From an uncultured Opitutia bacterium (lineage in GTDB: Bacteria > Verrucomicrobiota > Verrucomicrobiia > Opitutales > Opitutaceae): 64,000 bases of DNA. Position 1 is the stretch's first letter. The number at the start of each line of letters is the position of its first letter. Below are positions 41,769-50,475 of the stretch, in pieces. Both the position numbers and the translations under genes were made by a program. The notes beneath the pieces are model-generated. The model searched no databases and was not told the origin of the DNA. It was given only the letters and a program-made list of their open reading frames with translations. Location of the stretch: contig CAITWF010000027.1 of assembly GCA_903896015.1 (NCBI GenBank), positions 1 to 64,000 of the forward strand, read 5' to 3'.

Positions 41769-41885
41769 TCACCGCGAGCGCAACCAGAAGATCACCACCG
41801 GCGCAAAAACCATGACAAACATCAGGACATAAAGAATCCTCTGCGTGCGCACGCCTTTTGCCTTTTCAGCCTCGGTCGGTTCCAT
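41769..41885 (-). CDS. Small single-pass membrane protein (38 residues)
   Basis: Reads from ATG 41885 to TGA 41769: a charged N-terminus (MEPTEAEKAKGVRTQR), one hydrophobic helix (ILYVLMFVMVFAPVVIFWL) and a basic end RSR. The TAGGA before the ATG is Shine-Dalgarno-like but close. It lies directly upstream of the PIN-TRAM gene in the same direction. Size and topology fit a real small membrane protein, but without homologues the call is moderate. Confidence 0.55.
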   Translation of the reverse strand: MEPTEAEKAKGVRTQRILYVLMFVMVFAPVVIFWLRSR

Positions 41886-41913
41886 TTCCTAACCGCACCA
41901 AACCCTCTCCTGC

Positions 41914-42327
41914 ATGACAACGCAATACTGGCTCGTTAAGTCGGAACCCGACACCTACGCGTGGACCGATCTGGTTCGCGACGGGAACACCGACTGGACG
42001 GGTGTGCGCAACTTCGCCGCCCGCCTTCACCTCAAAGCCATGCGCCCGGGCGATCGGGTCTTCTTTTACGAAAGCCAGGGCCCCAAGGCGATCGTCGGGC
42101 TTGCGCAGGTGACGCGCGTGGCGTTTCCCGATCCGACCGCCGACGAAGCGGGTTGGGTCGCGGTCGAACTCAAGGCCGTCAAACCGTTCGCGAAGCCCGT
42201 CACCCTCGCCCAGATCAAGGCGGAGCCGGCGCTCGCGAAGATGGCGCTCGTGCGCATCAGTCGGCTGTCCGTGCAGCCGGTCACGCCGGCCGAATTCGCG
42301 CGCGTTGAAAAACTTGGGAGCAAGTGA
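41914..42327 (+). CDS. EVE-domain protein
   Basis: A 137-residue EVE/PUA-like domain protein. QYWLVKSEPDTYAW opens the domain and VRNFAARLHLKAMRPGDRVFFYES is the conserved core. EVE domains bind modified bases in DNA or RNA. The gene stands alone and converges, 3 bases apart, on the FGE-like gene. No restriction or modification gene is near, so its role is open. Confidence 0.9.
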   Translation: MTTQYWLVKSEPDTYAWTDLVRDGNTDWTGVRNFAARLHLKAMRPGDRVFFYESQGPKAIVGLAQVTRVAFPDPTADEAGWVAVELKAVKPFAKPVTLAQIKAEPALAKMALVRISRLSVQPVTPAEFARVEKLGSK

Positions 42328-42330
42328 TGG

Positions 42331-44061
42331 TCACTCGGGTGCGCGTTCGACCACGACCCGAAACCCGATGTGCCGCGGGCGCTCGCGCTTGTCGAGCGGC
42401 GTGGTGGAAAACGCCGGGAGCGAACCCGCCGAATCGAGATAGCTGCCGCCGGCGACTGGCGCCGTCTCGCTCGGCTCGGTCGCCGGCTGCAACCACTCCG
42501 TGAGATTGCCCGCGAGGTCCTGCAAGCCGCTCGCGTTGCCTGCCGATTTCCCGGCTTCATGGCTGCGCCGCCCACTCGTCTCCGCCGACCATGCGTCCGG
42601 CGCCACGGTGAACACCGCGCGCATTTCCGCCTCCGTCGGCAGGCGCACGCGCACGCCGAGCACCCACGACAGGCGCCGGCGAAACTCTTGCGCATCGAGC
42701 CAGCTCACCGAATCCACCGGCAGCGACGGGCCGGCGTTGCGGCTCGGGTTCGCGTTCATCACGCGCGCGTAGAGTTCCTGAGCGACTTCGGTTTTGAGCA
42801 TCTGCGCCCCCTTCGTTGGCGGCAGCGGCGCGAGCTGCGCGAAAATCCCGCTCTGGAGTGAATCGAGCGCCTCGCGCTGTTGCGCCAGAAAGCTCAACTC
42901 AACTTGCAACGCGCGATCGACGGCGCGCGCTCGAGGGAAGCCCGCTGTCGCTTGTTCCATGAGCCCGGCCGCCTCGGTGATTTTTTCCCGCGCCGCGACG
43001 GTTTGGCGTCGCGCCAACGCGCGCGTGATTTCGAGTTCGAGCGCGGCGGCGCGGGCGATGAGCGGCACAGCCTGCGCGGTGTCGCGCTTGGCCGAGAGTT
43101 CGTCGGCGCGGGCCGCCGAGGCATAGCGGCTGCGGGGAAATTTTTCGTTGGCCTGGCGCTGCAAATCCGCCGCAGATGCAAAACTCGCCGCTGCCTCCAG
43201 CGCGCGGCCCGCGGCCTGCGCCGCGTCGCCATCGCGCTCCCGCGCCGCGATCGTCGCCGCCAGGCCCGAGGCCTGCAACGTCGACACTTCGTCGTCGATG
43301 CGAACCAGCGCCGCCGCGCTCGCATAGCGCGTCGTCCCATGCTGCCGGTTGATCTCGATCTGCGTGGCTCGCGCGTCGCCGAAGGCTCTCAACGCATCGT
43401 CCCAGTGCTCCTGTGCCGCCGCCGCGCGTGCGAGCGTCAGCGCGGACTCCAGCGCCACATGCAACGGCTCGACGTCGGCCAGTTCGATCGCTTGGGCGAG
43501 CTGCGCCTCGCGCGGAAAATTCTGCCCCTCGGGCGAGGCGGCCGCGGTGTTGGCCTCGCGCTGCAGCCGCAACGCTTCGCGCAATTTCTCCGCGACGCCC
43601 GCGATCCGCCCAGCTTCCTGCGCGACCCGCGCCTCATTTTCAAGCGCGTGGCTTTGGGCCGCCGCCGCACTCGCCCGCGTGCCGGCCCGCTGCGCCTCAA
43701 ATCGTGCCAGCCGCGCCGTCTCCGCCGGGTTCACACCGGGATCGAGGCGCAGCCGCTCGCGTTGCTTGACAATCGCGCGATCGAGCAGCCTCGCCGCATC
43801 ACCCAAGGCCCCGGTTTCCAGCGCGCGTTGCCGCGTCTTTTCCAACGCATCGACTTCACCCGAAAGCCGCGCCAGCGCGGTCGCCCGCGCAGCCGCGTCG
43901 GCAGGAACAATTTGATCCCGCCTCGCTTCACGCCGCGGCGCCAGTTCGTGCCACACCGCCCAGCCAGCCACGCCCAGCACAAGCAACACCGCCGCCGCCG
44001 GGCCCGCGAAAGGTTTCGCGTCCTCGAGGCGTTCCTTCCAAGTCGGCTCGTAGGGAGTCAC
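42331..44061 (-). CDS. Coiled-coil membrane protein with degenerate FGE-sulfatase (SUMF1-like) domain
   Basis: A 576-residue protein: one transmembrane helix near residues 19-40, then about 400 residues of Ala/Arg/Glu-rich helical or coiled-coil sequence, then a C-terminal FGE-sulfatase-like domain (SVSWLDAQEFRRRLSW ... GLQDLAGNLTEWL ... GFRVVVER). The catalytic cysteines of true formylglycine-generating enzymes are absent and the domain contains no Cys at all, so it is probably a binding module. The start is GTG 44061 (VTPYEPTWKERL); an upstream GTG/ATG would add sequence that does not look coding. Confidence 0.8.
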   Translation of the reverse strand: MTPYEPTWKERLEDAKPFAGPAAAVLLVLGVAGWAVWHELAPRREARRDQIVPADAAARATALARLSGEVDALEKTRQRALETGALGDAARLLDRAIVKQRERLRLDPGVNPAETARLARFEAQRAGTRASAAAAQSHALENEARVAQEAGRIAGVAEKLREALRLQREANTAAASPEGQNFPREAQLAQAIELADVEPLHVALESALTLARAAAAQEHWDDALRAFGDARATQIEINRQHGTTRYASAAALVRIDDEVSTLQASGLAATIAARERDGDAAQAAGRALEAAASFASAADLQRQANEKFPRSRYASAARADELSAKRDTAQAVPLIARAAALELEITRALARRQTVAAREKITEAAGLMEQATAGFPRARAVDRALQVELSFLAQQREALDSLQSGIFAQLAPLPPTKGAQMLKTEVAQELYARVMNANPSRNAGPSLPVDSVSWLDAQEFRRRLSWVLGVRVRLPTEAEMRAVFTVAPDAWSAETSGRRSHEAGKSAGNASGLQDLAGNLTEWLQPATEPSETAPVAGGSYLDSAGSLPAFSTTPLDKRERPRHIGFRVVVERAPE

Positions 44062-44165
44062 GACGCGAAAAAAAGCGGGCCGCGAAAAAACGCAACGCGA
44101 CCCCCCGCTCCCCATCGCCGCGAAGGGCTCGACACCGCGCGGGGATTTTGCGTGTTTGGCCTGAC

Positions 44166-45026
44166 ATGCCCGCCCTTGACCAGCTCACGATCCTCGCGCC
44201 CGGCCTCCTCGGCGGCTCGGTCGCGCGCGCGGCCAAGGCTCGCGGCCTGGCGCAGCGCGTGGTCGTCTGGGCGCGTCGGCCGGAAACGCGCCTGAAGTTG
44301 CGCGAGCAATCGTGGTGCGACGCCGTCGCCGACTCCCCCGAAGACGCCGTGAAAAAGGCGGCATTGGTCGTCCTCGCTGCCCCCGTCGATCAAATCGTCC
44401 CTCTCACCCAACAAATTGCTCCGCACCTCGCACCCGGCGCGATCGTCACCGATGTCGGCAGCGTGAAGGGCGAGATCGCCCGCGGCGGCCAACTCGCACT
44501 CGGCGCTCGCTTCCATTTTGTGGGCGCGCACCCGATGGCCGGCTCCGAGAAAACCGGCTGGGAGCACAGCACGGAAATCCTTTTCGAGCACCGCCCCTGT
44601 TTCGTCACGCCCCTCCCCGACACCGACCCGCGCGCCACCGAAACCGTCGTCCGCTTCTGGCACGATCTCGGGGCCGAAGTCGTCACGCTCGCGCCCGACG
44701 CCCACGACGAAATCGTCGCGCACATCAGCCACCTGCCGCAAGTGCTGGCCTCCACGCTCTGCTCGTTTCTCGCGAAAAAAGATCCCTCGTGGCGCAACCG
44801 CGCCGGCGGCGGCCTCCGCGACACCACCCGCATCGCCGCCAGCGATCCGAAAATCTGGCGCGCGATTCTTGAGCAGAACCGTGATGAAGTCCTCCGAGCG
44901 CTCAGCCAGTTCGAGGACGAGTTGCATGGCCTGCGCGCCGCCCTCTCCAACCGTGACTACGTTGAAGTGACCGCCCGCCTCGAGCGCGCCAAGGCTTACC
45001 GCGATCAATTCCGCCCGACGCCGTGA
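44166..45026 (+). CDS. tyrA: Prephenate dehydrogenase
   Basis: Converts prephenate to 4-hydroxyphenylpyruvate in tyrosine synthesis. It has 286 residues and no chorismate mutase or ACT domain. It begins with a Rossmann fold (ILAPGLLGGSVA, with Pro in place of the first motif Gly) and has AHPMAGSEKTGW and AHISHLPQVLAS, the conserved active-site blocks. The aroA GTG overlaps its stop (GTGA), so this opens a four-gene operon tyrA-aroA-cmk-plsC. Confidence 0.92.
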   Translation: MPALDQLTILAPGLLGGSVARAAKARGLAQRVVVWARRPETRLKLREQSWCDAVADSPEDAVKKAALVVLAAPVDQIVPLTQQIAPHLAPGAIVTDVGSVKGEIARGGQLALGARFHFVGAHPMAGSEKTGWEHSTEILFEHRPCFVTPLPDTDPRATETVVRFWHDLGAEVVTLAPDAHDEIVAHISHLPQVLASTLCSFLAKKDPSWRNRAGGGLRDTTRIAASDPKIWRAILEQNRDEVLRALSQFEDELHGLRAALSNRDYVEVTARLERAKAYRDQFRPTP

Positions 45027-46324
45027 CGCCACCGCTGCCCGACAAACTTCCGATCGTTCCCTTCACGCAGCCCGTCCGCGGCGAAGTCACGCTACCCGGC
45101 TCGAAAAGCATCACGAACCGCGCGCTGCTCCTCGCCGCGCTCTGCGATCAACCCGTCACCCTAACCGGCGCACTCTTTAGCGAAGACACTCACCTGATGG
45201 CGGAGGCCCTGCGCAACCTCGGCTTCACGGTCTTAGCCGACGAGCGCGCCCTCACCCTCCGCGTCGCCGATCAAGCGAAAGGTTTCCCTTCCGCGCACGA
45301 CGCCCAGCCGGTTGATATTTTTGTCGGCCTCGCCGGCACCGCCGCGCGTTTTCTCACCGCGTTGTGCGCCGCCGCCCCACGCGGCATCTACCGCATCGAC
45401 GGAGTGCCGCAGATGCGGAAGCGGCCAATGAAGCCGCTCATCGACGCCCTTCGCGCCCTCGGTGCCGACGTGCGCTGCACCGGCGCCGAGGGATTTTTCC
45501 CGCTCGAAATTCATGCTAACGGATTGAGCGGGGGCGCGGTCAAACTCGATGCCAGCGAAAGCAGTCAACTGTTGTCCGCCCTCCTCATGGTCGCGCCGCT
45601 CGCTCGCGCCCCAATCGAGATTTCGCTCACCGGCAGTATCCGCGAGTCGTTCGTCGCGATGACGCGGCGGCTGATGGCCGAGTTCGGCGTTCCGGCGAAC
45701 GGAGATTCGATCGCACCTGGTCGTTATGTTTCGCCAGGCACGCACGCCATCGAGCCGGACGCGACCGCCGCGAGTTATTTCCAAACGCTGCCGTTGGTCG
45801 TGGGCGGCGCGCTCACGCTCCCCGGCCTACGTCCGCTCGCAGCCAGCCTGCAAGGCGACTCGGCCTTCGCCAACGTCTTGGCTCGTGTCAGCGCGCAACC
45901 GCGCAACGAAAATTTTCACGAGATCTCCGACACCTTCCTCACCGTCGCCGCGATCGCACCATTGCTCGACGGACCGACCCGCCTCACCGGCATCGCACAT
46001 ACGCGGAAACAAGAGACCGATCGCGTCGCCGGCGCCGCACGTGAGTTGAAAACAATCGGGCAGGATGTCGTCGAGGAGCACGACGCACTCACGATTACGC
46101 CGCGGCTCGATGCACTCAAAGAAATCGCCACCCGCGGGCCGATCGAGATCGAGACCTATGGCGACCACCGGTTCGCGATGAGTTTCGGCATCCTCGGTTG
46201 TCGCGACCTGCGCGGCGACGGGCGTCCCTGGCTCACGATCAGAAATCCCGGGTGCTGCGCGAAAACATTTCCTCACTTTTTTGAGTTGCTGGAGTCGCTG
46301 CGCAAAAACTCCCTGAAGCCGTGA
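45023..46324 (+). CDS. aroA: 3-phosphoshikimate 1-carboxyvinyltransferase (EPSP synthase)
   Basis: Transfers enolpyruvyl from PEP to shikimate 3-phosphate in the chorismate pathway. At 433 residues it has the family length. LPGSKSITNRALLLAAL, LGNLGFTV-type and GTAARFLTAL blocks, MRKRPMKPLIDAL and HTRKQETDR are visible. The start is GTG at 45023, overlapping the tyrA stop by four bases. The cmk start overlaps its stop in the same way. Confidence 0.96.
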   Translation: MTPPLPDKLPIVPFTQPVRGEVTLPGSKSITNRALLLAALCDQPVTLTGALFSEDTHLMAEALRNLGFTVLADERALTLRVADQAKGFPSAHDAQPVDIFVGLAGTAARFLTALCAAAPRGIYRIDGVPQMRKRPMKPLIDALRALGADVRCTGAEGFFPLEIHANGLSGGAVKLDASESSQLLSALLMVAPLARAPIEISLTGSIRESFVAMTRRLMAEFGVPANGDSIAPGRYVSPGTHAIEPDATAASYFQTLPLVVGGALTLPGLRPLAASLQGDSAFANVLARVSAQPRNENFHEISDTFLTVAAIAPLLDGPTRLTGIAHTRKQETDRVAGAARELKTIGQDVVEEHDALTITPRLDALKEIATRGPIEIETYGDHRFAMSFGILGCRDLRGDGRPWLTIRNPGCCAKTFPHFFELLESLRKNSLKP

Positions 46325-47004
46325 CCGCTCCCACCGCCTCACCTTTTATCATCGTCGCAATCGACGGTGGTGCCGCCTCCGGCAAATCGACCAGTTCCAA
46401 GGTCCTCGCTGAGCGTTTCCACCTGCTGCACGTCGACACGGGATCGTTTTACCGCGGCGTGACGGCGGAATTTTTGCGCCTCGGGGTGAGCACGAAGGAT
46501 CACACGGCGGTTACCGCTGCAGCCCACGCACTGCGCTTCGGCACCAAGCTCCACGACCGATCCGCTGCGATGGAGATCGGCGGGCGCGTGATTCCCGACA
46601 CGGAAATCCGCAGCCGGATCGTGAACGAAAACGTCTCCCACTTCGCCGCGATCCCGGAGGTGCGCACGGCGTTGCTCGCCTATCAACGCGGGCTCGCGGA
46701 CTTCGCGCGCGAACAAAACTTCCGTGGCGTCGTGATGGAGGGTCGCGACATCGGCTCGGTGATTTTTCCCGGCGCGGATTTCCGTTTTTTCCTCCACGCC
46801 GATCCGCTCGAGCGGGCGCGACGCCGCGAAAAAGAGGGCCACCACGACTCGATCACCGAGCGCGATCGGATCGACTCCACGCGCAAGACCGCCCCCCTCT
46901 CCTGCCCCGCAGGCGCGCTCTCGATCGATACGACACATCTAACCCCCGCGCAGGTGGTCGAGACGCTGGCCGCGCCGATCGCGGCGGGGTTCGCCGCCCG
47001 ATGA
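46321..47004 (+). CDS. cmk: Cytidylate kinase
   Basis: Phosphorylates CMP and dCMP. The P-loop is DGGAASGKST near residues 14-23, followed by VDTGSFYRGVT, the LID-region EGRDIGSVIFP, and R-rich segments typical of Cmk. At 227 residues the length is normal. It starts with GTG overlapping the aroA stop and ends with an ATGA overlap into plsC. Position between aroA and plsC is common in bacteria. Confidence 0.95.
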   Translation: MTAPTASPFIIVAIDGGAASGKSTSSKVLAERFHLLHVDTGSFYRGVTAEFLRLGVSTKDHTAVTAAAHALRFGTKLHDRSAAMEIGGRVIPDTEIRSRIVNENVSHFAAIPEVRTALLAYQRGLADFAREQNFRGVVMEGRDIGSVIFPGADFRFFLHADPLERARRREKEGHHDSITERDRIDSTRKTAPLSCPAGALSIDTTHLTPAQVVETLAAPIAAGFAAR

Positions 47005-47663
47005 GCCACGCTTTTCCGCAGGTCGAAATGGAGCCGGTCTACGGCGTTTCGCATTATCTCTCGAACACGGCCTACGAGCTTTTATTTCGTGGCGACGTCG
47101 TCGGGATCGAACACGTGCCGCGCACGGGCGGATTTCTCGTCGCCGCGAATCACGCGAGTCACCTCGATCCGTTTATCGTCGGCTCGCAACTGCCGCGGCA
47201 GGTGACGTTCTTTGCGCGCAAAACCCTCTGGACACCCGGTCTGCCCTCCTGGTGGCTCAACGCCGTCGGCGTCATTCCCGTCGATCGCGATGGCGGCTCG
47301 GACGTCGCCGCGTTGAAGCGCGTGCTGACCGCGCTCAAGCAGCAAAAGGTGATCATCATGTTTCCCGAGGGCACGCGGTCGCCGGACGGTCAGTTACAAC
47401 CGCCGAAGCCGGGCGTCGGACTGTTCGCCTGCAAAACCCAAGTGCCGGTGGTGCCGGCTCGCATCTTCGGATCGTTTGAGGCCTTCGGCAAAGGCGGCAA
47501 GATTCCAAAATTCGGAACGCCGATCACGGTCGTCTACGGCGCGCCGATCGCGCCGGTCGACTACGATGCCCCGGAGGCCGGCAAAGAACGCTATCAGATC
47601 GCCAGCGATCGAATCATGGCACGCATCGCTGCACTCGCGGCACCGCGCACAAGCGTCCTCTGA
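47001..47663 (+). CDS. plsC: 1-acyl-sn-glycerol-3-phosphate acyltransferase
   Basis: Adds the second acyl chain to lysophosphatidic acid in phospholipid synthesis at the inner membrane. It has 220 residues. The HX4D motif is in ANHASHLDPFI and the second box is FPEGTRSPDG. It closes the tyrA operon and converges on trpS 12 bases further on. No terminator hairpin is visible between them. Confidence 0.94.
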   Translation: MSHAFPQVEMEPVYGVSHYLSNTAYELLFRGDVVGIEHVPRTGGFLVAANHASHLDPFIVGSQLPRQVTFFARKTLWTPGLPSWWLNAVGVIPVDRDGGSDVAALKRVLTALKQQKVIIMFPEGTRSPDGQLQPPKPGVGLFACKTQVPVVPARIFGSFEAFGKGGKIPKFGTPITVVYGAPIAPVDYDAPEAGKERYQIASDRIMARIAALAAPRTSVL

Positions 47664-47675
47664 GCGCGACGCGCT

Positions 47676-48644
47676 TCACTCGATCCCACTCGCAAGGCGC
47701 GCGCGCCGGAGAACAACGCTCGCCACCGCCCGGGCACGCTGCGCACCGTCGCGCAGCACGGCCTCGACGTGATCGAGATTGGCGACGAGTTCGGCGCGGC
47801 GAGCCCGGGCCGCGGAGAAATAATCCCAGTAGTGCTCGAACAGCGCCTTCTTCAGGTCGCCGTAGCCAAGGCCTCCGGCGCGGAGACGGCTTTCGAAATC
47901 GAGCGCGACGTCCTTCGGCGCGACGAGGCGCAGGAGTTGAATCGCGAGATTTCTGTCAGCGTCGGGCTTCGGCTCGGCGGGGGTGCGCGAGTCCATGACA
48001 ATGCCCATGATTTTTTTCCGCAGCGCCTTCTCCTCGCCGAAAATCTCAATCGTGTTGCCGTAACTCTTCGACATTTTCTGGCCGTCCAGCCCGGGGATAA
48101 TGGCGATCTCTTCGCCGATCACCGGCTCGGGCACGACGAGCGTGTTTTCGCCGTAGGCCTCGTTGAACTTGATCGCGATGTCGCGCGTCATTTCGAGGTG
48201 CTGCTTCTGGTCCTTGCCGACGGGCACGCGGTGGGTGTCGTAGAGCAAGATGTCGGCGGCCATGAGCACGGGATAGGCGAACAGGCCGAAGTTCGGCGAG
48301 ATGCCTTTGGCGGTTTTGTCCTTGTAGCTATGGGCGCGCTCGAGGAGCCCCATCGGCGTGAGCGAGCCGATGAGCCACGTGAGCTCGGTGACTTCGGGCA
48401 CGTCGCTTTGCCTCCAGAACACACTCACCTTCGGATCGAGACCGCACGCGAGCCAGTCGAGCGCGATGCCAAGGGTGTTTTTGCGGCGCTCGGCGGCGTC
48501 GGTGACCGAGGTCATCGAGTGGTAGTTCGCGATGAAATAAAAGCAGTCGCCCGACGCCTGCGCCTCGATCGCGGGGCGCATCGCACCGAAATAATTGCCG
48601 ATGTGAAGCGTGCCCGAGGGCGTGATGCCAGTAAGAGTGCGCAT
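47676..48644 (-). CDS. trpS: Tryptophanyl-tRNA synthetase
   Basis: Charges tRNA-Trp. It is a class I synthetase of 322 residues. The HIGH motif is LHIGN at residues 13-17 and KMSKS is exact near residues 189-193 (DGQKMSKSYGN). The start MRTLTGITPSG is family-typical; the 13-codon upstream extension of the open frame was rejected. It follows the LbH protein gene on the same strand, 35 bases apart, so it may be co-transcribed with it. Confidence 0.96.
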   Translation of the reverse strand: MRTLTGITPSGTLHIGNYFGAMRPAIEAQASGDCFYFIANYHSMTSVTDAAERRKNTLGIALDWLACGLDPKVSVFWRQSDVPEVTELTWLIGSLTPMGLLERAHSYKDKTAKGISPNFGLFAYPVLMAADILLYDTHRVPVGKDQKQHLEMTRDIAIKFNEAYGENTLVVPEPVIGEEIAIIPGLDGQKMSKSYGNTIEIFGEEKALRKKIMGIVMDSRTPAEPKPDADRNLAIQLLRLVAPKDVALDFESRLRAGGLGYGDLKKALFEHYWDYFSAARARRAELVANLDHVEAVLRDGAQRARAVASVVLRRARLASGIE

Positions 48645-48679
48645 GAAGGAGGAAGCTTCGCGGGACGGGCAAAGCGGCG

Positions 48680-49360
48680 TCAATCCCGCCGAGCGATCAA
48701 TTTAACCTGGGTTCGGGCGTGCGCGATCGTCGCCGCGGGGAGGAAACCGCTGAACGAGATCGATGGCGAGACGAGCGCGCGTTTGCCCAGCAACGTGCCC
48801 GGGTTGAGCACGGCGTTGCAGCCCACCTCAGCCTGATCGCCGAGGATTGCGCCCAGTTTCTTCAGACCCGTCTCGAACGAGCCCGTCGGGGCACGCACGA
48901 TCACGGGTTGCTGATCGAGCCGGAGATTCGAGCAAATCACCCCCGCACCGAGGTGCGCGCCGTTGCCGAGGATGGAATCGCCGACGTAGTTGAAGTGCGG
49001 CGCCTGCACGCGATCGAGCAGCAGGCACTGCTTGAACTCACAGGCGTTCCCGAGCACGCAGCCCTCACCGGTGATCACGTTGCCCCGAATAAACGCCCCC
49101 GGCCGAATTTCCGTACCCGCCCCGATCCAAGCCGGACCGATAATCGTCGCGCAGGCGGGGAGCTTCACGCCGGCCCCCAGCCAGACGCCGCCTTCGAGAT
49201 GGACTCCCGTTGGGATTTTCACGCCGGACTTCGGCAAGGGCAGGCTGGCAAGCGCATCACCGATTTTTTTCAACCACTCCCAAGGTGGCGCATCCGGCGG
49301 AAAATAGGCCGCAAACGGCGCCAGCGAGGCCGGCAGGGTGAAAAAATCTGAGGCTTGCAC
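48680..49360 (-). CDS. Left-handed beta-helix protein (nucleotide-sugar transferase-like)
   Basis: A 226-residue protein made largely of hexapeptide repeats (GVHLEGGVWLGAGVKL, GTEIRPGAFIRGN and further turns) as in the C-terminal half of GlmU and LpxA-type acyltransferases. The asparagine- and histidine-rich APHFNYVGDSILGN segment resembles GlmU-like sugar nucleotidyltransferase ends. No nucleotidyltransferase domain is present, so the protein may be a stand-alone acyltransferase or a partner subunit. Confidence 0.85.
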   Translation of the reverse strand: MQASDFFTLPASLAPFAAYFPPDAPPWEWLKKIGDALASLPLPKSGVKIPTGVHLEGGVWLGAGVKLPACATIIGPAWIGAGTEIRPGAFIRGNVITGEGCVLGNACEFKQCLLLDRVQAPHFNYVGDSILGNGAHLGAGVICSNLRLDQQPVIVRAPTGSFETGLKKLGAILGDQAEVGCNAVLNPGTLLGKRALVSPSISFSGFLPAATIAHARTQVKLIARRD

Positions 49361-49375
49361 GGGGCGAGAGTTAAG

Positions 49376-49404
49376 AAAAAAGCCGCTGTTGAACAGCGGC
49401 TTTT
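49376..49404 (-). terminator. Terminator downstream of tRNA-Gly
   Basis: An 8-pair stem (AGCCGCTG with CAGCGGCT) with a 5-base loop is flanked by T runs on both strands. On the minus strand it follows the tRNA-Gly gene by 4 bases, so it should end that transcript, just ahead of the LbH gene start. Confidence 0.85.
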
Positions 49405-49408
49405 AAAA

Positions 49409-49484
<76 letters not shown>

Positions 49485-49573
49485 AGAGCAGGGTGCAAGG
49501 AGTAGGCCCGGAGCCGCATCCGTCAACAGCTATTTTTCATCCGGCGAAAAAAAGGTTCGGCCGCATGAAATCT

Positions 49574-50461
49574 TCAGTTTTTCGCGAACGCTTGGACGAG
49601 CTGCGCCCGCGCCGCTGCGGACAAGACCGTGAGATCGGCCCGCACAGGCACGGCCGAAAATTCGTCGCTCAAGAGAAAGGTCAACAGCGGCCGCAGGCGC
49701 GCGGCCTCCTTGAGGGGAAATACCATTTGCAGCGGCAGAGCCAGCGGGTAGTCCCCTGAACGCACGTTTTCCGCGGTCAGCGAAAAAGCCGGCTCGCCCG
49801 GTCGCAGTGCGAGCCGTAGCTTCCGCACTTCGCTCAGCGCCGCTGGTCGCAACGATGCCAGGGCCAACGCGACGCGGTTGCCCGCCAGCCGCTGCACCAA
49901 CTCGGCACCTGACGCATAGCGCGCGACATTGGCCTTGAAGGGGTGACCCGCCATCACCGCGGCGCAGAAAAATTCCGCCACGATCCCCTGCCCCACTGCG
50001 GGCATTTGCAGCGCGATCGCACCGAATCTGCTTTTGCCTTTTCAGTCCGAGATCGCTCCAGCGGTTAACATTGTCCGAGCCACTAGCGCCAAAAAATCCC
50101 GAAGCTGCGTGAGACTGATCTCTTCGATCGGCACGATTGCGGGCACGAGGACAACGATCGTGTGGTAGGCGAGCGGCACCGTTTCAAAGTCGCCCAACGG
50201 TTCCCGCTTGGCCTCCGGCAGCGCAAGCAATACCAGGTCGGCGCGCCCCTCCTCCAGTCGATCGAGGCCCGCACGACTGCCGTCCAAAGCGAGCGCGAGC
50301 GAGAGCCCGGTGCAGCTGGAAAAATCATACAGCGCCTGCACAGCCTCGAACCCCAGCAAATCGGAAACGACCACGCGCAACTCCGCCGCTCCCACCGCAA
50401 ACGGGAGCAGCATAATCGAGACCCCCAACGCCAGCCTTAAGATCCGCGTCGCGATGGGCAT
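49574..50461 (-). pseudogene. PstS-like substrate-binding protein, interrupted by paired frameshifts
   Basis: The N-terminal part from ATG 50461 (signal peptide ending near AVGAAE) and the C-terminal part to 49574 are in one frame but separated by a TGA at 50042-50044. Reading the other frame between about 50090 and 50040 gives DFFGASGSDNVNRWSDLG, the type of loop expected for a phosphate-binding PstS-like protein. So a base lost in a T run (six T, 7 expected, near 50090) and one gained in an A run (four A, near 50040) would explain it. The gene lies directly behind the BY-kinase gene. Either a pseudogene or a pair of sequence errors. Confidence 0.72.
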
Positions 50462-50475
50462 AGCAGGCGCCGCGC

